Assembly: GCA_003213515.1 (NCBI GenBank)
Contig: QCMV01000014.1
Coordinates: 1 to 34,408 of the forward strand
Origin: Pelagibacteraceae bacterium AG-422-N09
Lineage (GTDB): Bacteria; Pseudomonadota; Alphaproteobacteria; Pelagibacterales; AG-422-B15
Direction: 5' to 3'
DNA: 34,408 nucleotides
Shown here piece after piece: positions 30,392 to 34,408 of this stretch (positions within the stretch are counted from its first letter, which is position 1; each line of letters begins with the position of its first letter). The notes below the pieces were generated by a model. It saw nothing but the letters and a program-made list of their open reading frames with translations. It was not told where the DNA came from and did not search any database. Position numbers and translations under genes: made by a program.

Positions 30392-30443
30392 ATTTAAGAC
30401 TTTTTAAGTAGTCTTGAGCTGAATTATCGATCTTAATTTCCAT
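30381..30443 (-). pseudogene. lipB: Out-of-frame N-terminal fragment of lipB
   Basis: A short frame from ATG 30443 reads MEIKIDNSAQDYLKSLKYGK and stops at 30381-30383. Residues 1-18 fit the conserved LipB N-terminus, and joining them at KY to the downstream ATG gives DYLKSLKY-MENRVNEI, the expected family pattern. The join needs two extra bases around 30391-30393 (AAATATGG instead of AAATATATGG), which looks like loss of one AT unit. It could be a real mutation or a sequencing/assembly error. Confidence 0.7.
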
Positions 30444-30486
30444 GTTTTTCTGGATAATAACCTAAATTGATGTACATGTTTTTATT
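30444..30486. promoter_or_regulatory. Divergent promoter gap between lipB and mgtE
   Basis: Only 43 nt separate the apparent original lipB start (30443) and the mgtE start (30487), so both promoters must lie here or reach into the genes. GATAAT (30453-30458), preceded by TG, is a possible -10 for mgtE; the reverse strand offers TATTAT over 30454-30459 for lipB. Neither has a convincing -35 box. There is no room for an M-box-type Mg2+ riboswitch. Confidence 0.3.
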
Positions 30487-31863
30487 ATGAATAATATTGT
30501 AAATGAACCTCCTCAAAATGAGAATATTACATTTAATAATCAATTAATTAATGATGTAATAAATTTTTGCAATAACAAAGAAAAAGATAAACTAACCAAT
30601 ATTATATCTCCTCTTCATCCAGCAGATTTGGCTGATCTCTTTACTTTTCTTAGTAAAGAGCAACGATCTTACATTCTTAATAATCTTAGTGAAGACCGCT
30701 ATACAGATGTTCTTGCTGAGCTAGATGACACTATTATTGATGAAACAGTTCAAGAATTAGAGGATACTAAAGTAGTTCGCTCCATTAGTGAGATGGAGAC
30801 AGATGATGCAATTAACCTCATTGAGTCTTTGGAGCCAGCAGCTCAAAAGAAAATTTTAGACCAAGTAAACCCCACAGAAAGAGAAATTTTACAAGAAAGT
30901 CTTAATTACCCTGAAGATACTGCTGGAAGAAGAATGCAAAAAGAATTTGTATCAATGCCAGGCTTTTGGACAGTAGGGCAGGCTATTGATCATTTAAGAG
31001 AACAAATTGACTTACCCGATGAATTCTATGAACTTTTTATTGTTGACCCGAGTAATAAACCGTTGGGGAGCGCTTCAGTTTCTAAAGTTCTGAAGTCACG
31101 TAGAGATACAAAATTAAATGAAATTTTAGAAGAAAACCCAAAATTTGTTAAGGCATCTATGGATCAAGAAGAAGTAGCACTTTTCTTTGAGCAATACTCT
31201 TTGGTGTCAGCTGGAGTTGTCGATGACCAAAATAGATTAATTGGAAGAATTACGGCAGATGATATTGTGTGGGTTGTTCAAGAAGAAGCAGAAGAAGATA
31301 TTTTGAGGTTGGGGGGTGTTTCAGAAAGTGAGATGAACCAATCCATTGGAAGATCAACGAGGCGACGATTTATATGGTTATTTCTAAATTTATTAACCGC
31401 AATTCTTGCATCTTATGTAATAAGTCTGTTTGATGCCAGTATTGAGAAAATGGTAGCATTGGCGATTTTAATGCCAATTGTTGCATCAATGGGTGGTAAT
31501 GCAGGAACACAAACGTTAACACTAACCGTGAGAGCTATCGCAACTAAAGAATTAGTAGATAACAATAGAAGAAAAGTATTTTTCAAAGAAATTGCAATAT
31601 CAATATTAAATGGAATTTTATTTGCGATTATAACAGGGCTTGCTGCTTGGATTTGGTTTTCTGATATTAGTTTATCTATAATTGTTGGAGCAGCAATGGT
31701 AATAAATATTTTATCTGCAGGTATGTTTGGTTTCCTAATTCCATATATTTTTAATAAAGTTAAAATTGATCCCGCTTTGGCATCAAGTGTGTTTGTAACA
31801 ACAATAACTGATGTATTTGGATTTTTATCTTTTCTAGGGCTCGCTTCAATTTATTTATTTTAG
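30487..31863 (+). CDS. mgtE: MgtE-type magnesium channel/transporter
   Basis: Mg2+-gated Mg2+ channel of the inner membrane, 458 residues. Order: N-terminal helical superhelix (about 20-135, HPADLADLFTFLSKEQR), the YPEDTAGRRM link at 141-150, two CBS domains (about 150-265), a plug helix, then five membrane spans (about 293-458). The pore segment MPIVASMGGNAGTQT (329-343) and the conserved Asp in TTITDVFGF (D442) are present; acidic residues at ADDIVWVVQEEAEED (257-271) suit the Mg2+-sensing interface. It stands alone on the + strand between minus-strand genes. Its last 4 nt overlap the 3' end of panC. Confidence 0.96.
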   Translation: MNNIVNEPPQNENITFNNQLINDVINFCNNKEKDKLTNIISPLHPADLADLFTFLSKEQRSYILNNLSEDRYTDVLAELDDTIIDETVQELEDTKVVRSISEMETDDAINLIESLEPAAQKKILDQVNPTEREILQESLNYPEDTAGRRMQKEFVSMPGFWTVGQAIDHLREQIDLPDEFYELFIVDPSNKPLGSASVSKVLKSRRDTKLNEILEENPKFVKASMDQEEVALFFEQYSLVSAGVVDDQNRLIGRITADDIVWVVQEEAEEDILRLGGVSESEMNQSIGRSTRRRFIWLFLNLLTAILASYVISLFDASIEKMVALAILMPIVASMGGNAGTQTLTLTVRAIATKELVDNNRRKVFFKEIAISILNGILFAIITGLAAWIWFSDISLSIIVGAAMVINILSAGMFGFLIPYIFNKVKIDPALASSVFVTTITDVFGFLSFLGLASIYLF

Positions 31864-32693
31864 ATTTTTATATTGTCAATTAATCGAGTATTTCCTATTT
31901 TAGCCGCAATAAATATTCTTGATTTATCACTTATTTTTTTTCGAACAGAGAGATCATCATTTAATACAGTCAGATAATCAATTTTATCAACACCATGATC
32001 TATCAGGACTTTTTTTGTATGATTAAGTATTTTATTAACCTTTAACTTGGCTCTGATCAATGGAGGTAATTTTTTAAGTAATTTGTTGATTTTAATAGCA
32101 ATTTTAAATTCCCGACCACTTAAGTAGCTATTTCTAGATGAAAGTGGAAGCCCATTTCTATCCCTAACAGTTTTAACACATATTATCCTTGTATTTAATT
32201 TTAATGACTCAGTCATTTTTTTAATTACTAAATACTGTTGATAATCTTTTTCACCAAAAAATGCCGCGTCTGGCTGCACTATATCAAAAAGTTTAAGTAC
32301 AATATTTTTTACACCTGGAAAGTAATTTGGCCTTGATTTACCACATAGTCGTTTCTCAATTGCAAACTGTGGACAATTATGTTTTGTTTTATGGGAGAGA
32401 ATTTGTTTTTGTATCGGAGTAAAGACAATATCAGCACCGTATTTTTTTAAAACTTTAAGATCATTTTTGAGTGTCCTTGGGTAATCTTTATAATCTTCTT
32501 TTGGTCCAAATTGTGTAGGGTTAACAAAAATACTAACTACAACAATTGATTTCAGTTTTTTTGACTCCTTTACTAATTTTAAATGTCCTGCATGTAGAGC
32601 TCCCATTGTGGGTGTTAAGTGAATTTTAAAACCATCGCTTCTATATCGATTTAGGATCTTATCGAGATATTTTATACTCTTAACTAATTTCAT
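31860..32693 (-). CDS. panC: Pantothenate synthetase
   Basis: Joins pantoate and beta-alanine with ATP in coenzyme A synthesis; 277 residues from the chosen start. The ATP-binding PTMGALHAGH is at 28-37 (H34, H37), FVNPTQFGP at 56-64, FGEKDYQQ at 146-153 and the KMSKS-like LPLSSRNSYLS at 182-192. The frame is open 11 codons further upstream, but ATG 32693 gives the normal N-terminus and overlaps the preceding phosphodiesterase gene by only 14 nt. The usual R-P-x-H-F motif reads RPNYF (121-125), with Tyr for His. No panB is nearby. Confidence 0.94.
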   Translation of the reverse strand: MKLVKSIKYLDKILNRYRSDGFKIHLTPTMGALHAGHLKLVKESKKLKSIVVVSIFVNPTQFGPKEDYKDYPRTLKNDLKVLKKYGADIVFTPIQKQILSHKTKHNCPQFAIEKRLCGKSRPNYFPGVKNIVLKLFDIVQPDAAFFGEKDYQQYLVIKKMTESLKLNTRIICVKTVRDRNGLPLSSRNSYLSGREFKIAIKINKLLKKLPPLIRAKLKVNKILNHTKKVLIDHGVDKIDYLTVLNDDLSVRKKISDKSRIFIAAKIGNTRLIDNIKI

Positions 32694-33366
32694 TATGTAT
32701 ATCTTCAAAAATAATATTATCCGCAAACTTCTTTGACAAATTATACTTTTCCATATTATTAATTGTCCAAGTTAATAGTGGAATATTTTCCTTCCTTATA
32801 CTTTGAATATTTCTCATACTTATTTTTTCTACATCAACCGCTAAAAAATCAATTCCGAGATGAGAAATCTCTTTAAAATCGATGTTATCATTACTAGTTA
32901 TTAGGCCTGTTTTATAAAATGGAGCATTGATTTTAAACCATTCACACATTTTATAATCAAATGACTGCAAAGCAATTTCCCCATTGTAAGCTCGAATTAT
33001 TTCGATTAACCTTTCTTCAATTACAGGATTAAAACCAGATTTTATTTCAATTAAAATAGGTGTTTGGCCATCTACTAAATGCAGCATCTCATCGAGTGAT
33101 GGTATTTTACAATTTGTGTCTAAAAGCTTTAGTTTTCTTATTTCGTTTGTACTTAGATCATTAATATTAGAATTTATTCCACACATTCTTTTTAAATCGT
33201 AATCATGAAATACTATAATTTCTTTGTCCTTAGATAAGACAATATCGCATTCTATTGCAAGGTTGTGTTCCATTGCATTTTCAAATGCTTCCAAAGAATT
33301 TTCAATGATTAACTTTTTATCATGAAGCCCTCTATGGGCAATCGGACGATCAAGAAAAGGTTTCAT
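32680..33366 (-). CDS. Glycerophosphodiester phosphodiesterase
   Basis: Hydrolyses glycerophosphodiesters to glycerol-3-phosphate and an alcohol. The 228 residues form a single GDPD TIM barrel: H11-R12-G13 (IAHRGLHD), E22-N23, metal ligands E39 and D41, catalytic H54-D55 (VFHDYDL) and LIEIKS at 105-110. No signal peptide is visible, so it is probably cytosolic (UgpQ-like). The start overlaps the RidA-like stop by one base (TAATG) and its end overlaps panC by 14 nt, indicating a coupled operon. A role in phospholipid head-group salvage is inference. Confidence 0.9.
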   Translation of the reverse strand: MKPFLDRPIAHRGLHDKKLIIENSLEAFENAMEHNLAIECDIVLSKDKEIIVFHDYDLKRMCGINSNINDLSTNEIRKLKLLDTNCKIPSLDEMLHLVDGQTPILIEIKSGFNPVIEERLIEIIRAYNGEIALQSFDYKMCEWFKINAPFYKTGLITSNDNIDFKEISHLGIDFLAVDVEKISMRNIQSIRKENIPLLTWTINNMEKYNLSKKFADNIIFEDIHNEIS

Positions 33367-33830
33367 TATTTCAGAATTTCAAATATTGATGCAACTTCAA
33401 CACTAGCGTTTTTTGGAAGAGAGTTTGCTCCCACCGCAATTCTTGAATGCTTTCCTTTTTCTCCCATAATATCGCAAACAACATCTGATGCACCATTGAT
33501 GACTAAGGGATGGTCAGAAAATGAATAATCAGCATTTACGTAACCAGCAACATGAATACAATTAAAATCACTAAGTTCACATGAAGGGTTTAGTTGATCT
33601 AATATAGACAAAGTATTAAGCATACATATGCGTGATCCATATGATGCCTCCTTAATATCAGTTTCTGATGGAACTTTACCAGTTATAATTTTTTCATCTT
33701 TTATAGGAAGTTGCCCAGATACATAAACTAAGTTGCCTATTTTTTTAAAAGGCAAATAATTCCCAAGAGTTACAAGCTTAAATTGCTTATAATCTTGTTC
33801 TACTTCGAGTATTTTATCCGCTAATTTCAT
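33366..33830 (-). CDS. RidA (YjgF/UK114) family protein
   Basis: Member of the Rid family, whose best-known members hydrolyse reactive enamine/imine intermediates. 154 residues from the ATG at 33830; the frame is open 29 codons further, but that part (hydrophobic/basic) does not match the family and would overlap the preceding gene more deeply. LVYVSGQLPIKD (34-45), GYVNADYSFSDHPLVINGAS (96-115) and HSRIAVGANSLPKNASVEV (128-146) are typical of the longer alphaproteobacterial subfamily; R130 matches the active-site arginine position. Overlaps the HAD gene by 17 nt. The exact substrate is unknown. Confidence 0.88.
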   Translation of the reverse strand: MKLADKILEVEQDYKQFKLVTLGNYLPFKKIGNLVYVSGQLPIKDEKIITGKVPSETDIKEASYGSRICMLNTLSILDQLNPSCELSDFNCIHVAGYVNADYSFSDHPLVINGASDVVCDIMGEKGKHSRIAVGANSLPKNASVEVASIFEILK

Positions 33831-34408
33831 TAATAAGAAAATTATATATATCTTTCCAACTATATGCACGAAAATCCGCCTCTTTCGGTGAAACTGCAAG
33901 TTTAGATAATCGTTCATCAGATATGTAATGAATAGTTTTAGATCTTGATACTTCTTCTTTTACGGAGGATATGTGGGGAGCTAAATCATCTATAAAAAAA
34001 ACTTTTTCTTTAAAGTCTCTAATTAATTCTTTAATTACCAACCCTTTTGGTCCGTTTCCGGCAATTATTTGAAGATTAAGACCATTCTTTTGAAAACAAT
34101 GCTTTCTATCATCCAAATATTTGAATGGAATATTAGTCAGCACTAAAATTTGAAAATTAGAGTCCAAAAGTTTATTGATGAAGTGTATTGATCCTTCGAC
34201 AAAAGTTATATCTTTTGATTCTGTTCGAAAAAAATCGTCTAAATATTCAAGTATAACTTCATTAGATACAACTTCATCAGTTCCTTTTTGTTTTATATTT
34301 CCAAAAAGAGCGTATGAAGTTAGGTCGTACCAAAATCCTTTTTTTTCTAAATAAATTTCAAAGCATTTTACGAAATTTAATAAGACTTCATCAGCATCAG
34401 TTATAAGC
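33814..34408 (-). CDS. HAD-superfamily hydrolase, 5' end missing
   Basis: Cytosolic phosphatase-type protein of unknown substrate. The frame stays open to the right edge; about 197 codons are present. All four HAD motifs are visible: motif I DADEVL near nt 34393-34398 (TDADEVLLNF, with D and D+2), motif II VLTNI, the motif III lysine in GPKG and motif IV FFIDD. Motif I sits only about four residues from the cut, so few residues are missing. It is the first visible gene of the HAD - RidA-like - GDPD - panC chain; a promoter, if any, is outside the window. Confidence 0.8.
   Translation of the reverse strand, partial: LITDADEVLLNFVKCFEIYLEKKGFWYDLTSYALFGNIKQKGTDEVVSNEVILEYLDDFFRTESKDITFVEGSIHFINKLLDSNFQILVLTNIPFKYLDDRKHCFQKNGLNLQIIAGNGPKGLVIKELIRDFKEKVFFIDDLAPHISSVKEEVSRSKTIHYISDERLSKLAVSPKEADFRAYSWKDIYNFLINEISG

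Noticed and set aside
30444-30486. Magnesium riboswitch upstream of mgtE
   Set aside because: The gap is only 43 nt and shows no structured element; an M-box needs well over 100 nt.
32694-32726. 11-residue hydrophobic extension of PanC
   Set aside because: It is encoded within the phosphodiesterase gene and is not found in PanC; ATG 32693 gives the usual start.
33831-33917. 29-residue N-terminal extension of the RidA-like protein, which could look like a signal peptide
   Set aside because: It lies within the upstream HAD coding frame, does not resemble any Rid N-terminus, and the ATG at 33830 gives the normal family length.

Overview
The window is a strongly A+T-rich, tightly packed bacterial chromosome segment. 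Its proteins and gene order (rpoBC, str, S10, spc and alpha clusters, then a RluA-family synthase, then propionyl-CoA carboxylase and lipB/panC genes) point to an alphaproteobacterium. The small intergenic gaps, many 1-17 nt gene overlaps and A/T-rich third codon positions suggest a genome-streamlined marine lineage of the SAR11 / HIMB59 / AEGEAN-169 type. That taxonomic placement is inference; no rRNA is present.

Region 1 (3-8075) holds rpoB, cut by the left edge, and complete rpoC. Region 2 (8076-8213) is the longest gap. It carries a good sigma-70-like promoter (TTGACC, 16 nt, TATTAT) followed by a GNRA-capped hairpin with a T-rich tail, all upstream of rpsL. Region 3 (8214-24264) is one unbroken run of translation genes on the + strand: rpsL, rpsG, fusA, then directly rpsJ (no tuf between them), rplC-D-W-B, rpsS, rplV, rpsC, rplP, rpmC, rpsQ, rplN, rplX, rplE, rpsN, rpsH, rplF, rplR, rpsE, rpmD, rplO, secY, adk, rpsM, rpsK, rpoA, rplQ. 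A second promoter of the same design (TTGACC, 16 nt, TATAAT) sits between adk and rpsM.

Region 4 (24310-28745) has an rRNA pseudouridine synthase and the two subunits of a biotin-dependent acyl-CoA carboxylase (pccB, pccA). The beta subunit has Val where propionyl-CoA-specific enzymes have a specificity-setting Asp. Region 5 (28738-30443, minus strand) is a lipB - gamma-butyrobetaine-hydroxylase-like pair. The recognisable LipB N-terminus lies in another frame from the rest of the gene, so lipB appears frameshifted. Region 6 is a divergent mgtE Mg2+ channel gene (30487-31863). Region 7 (31860-34408, minus strand) is a chain of overlapping genes, HAD phosphatase (cut by the right edge) - RidA-like - glycerophosphodiester phosphodiesterase - panC, that reads as one operon.

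No tRNA, rRNA, mobile element, CRISPR array or clear phage/island sequence was seen. No gap longer than 300 bases lacks a gene. I see no wholly novel system here. The observations most worth a second look are the lipB frameshift, the PccB specificity residue, the structured rpsL leader, the twin ribosomal promoters, the absent tuf and the metal-site-less dioxygenase.
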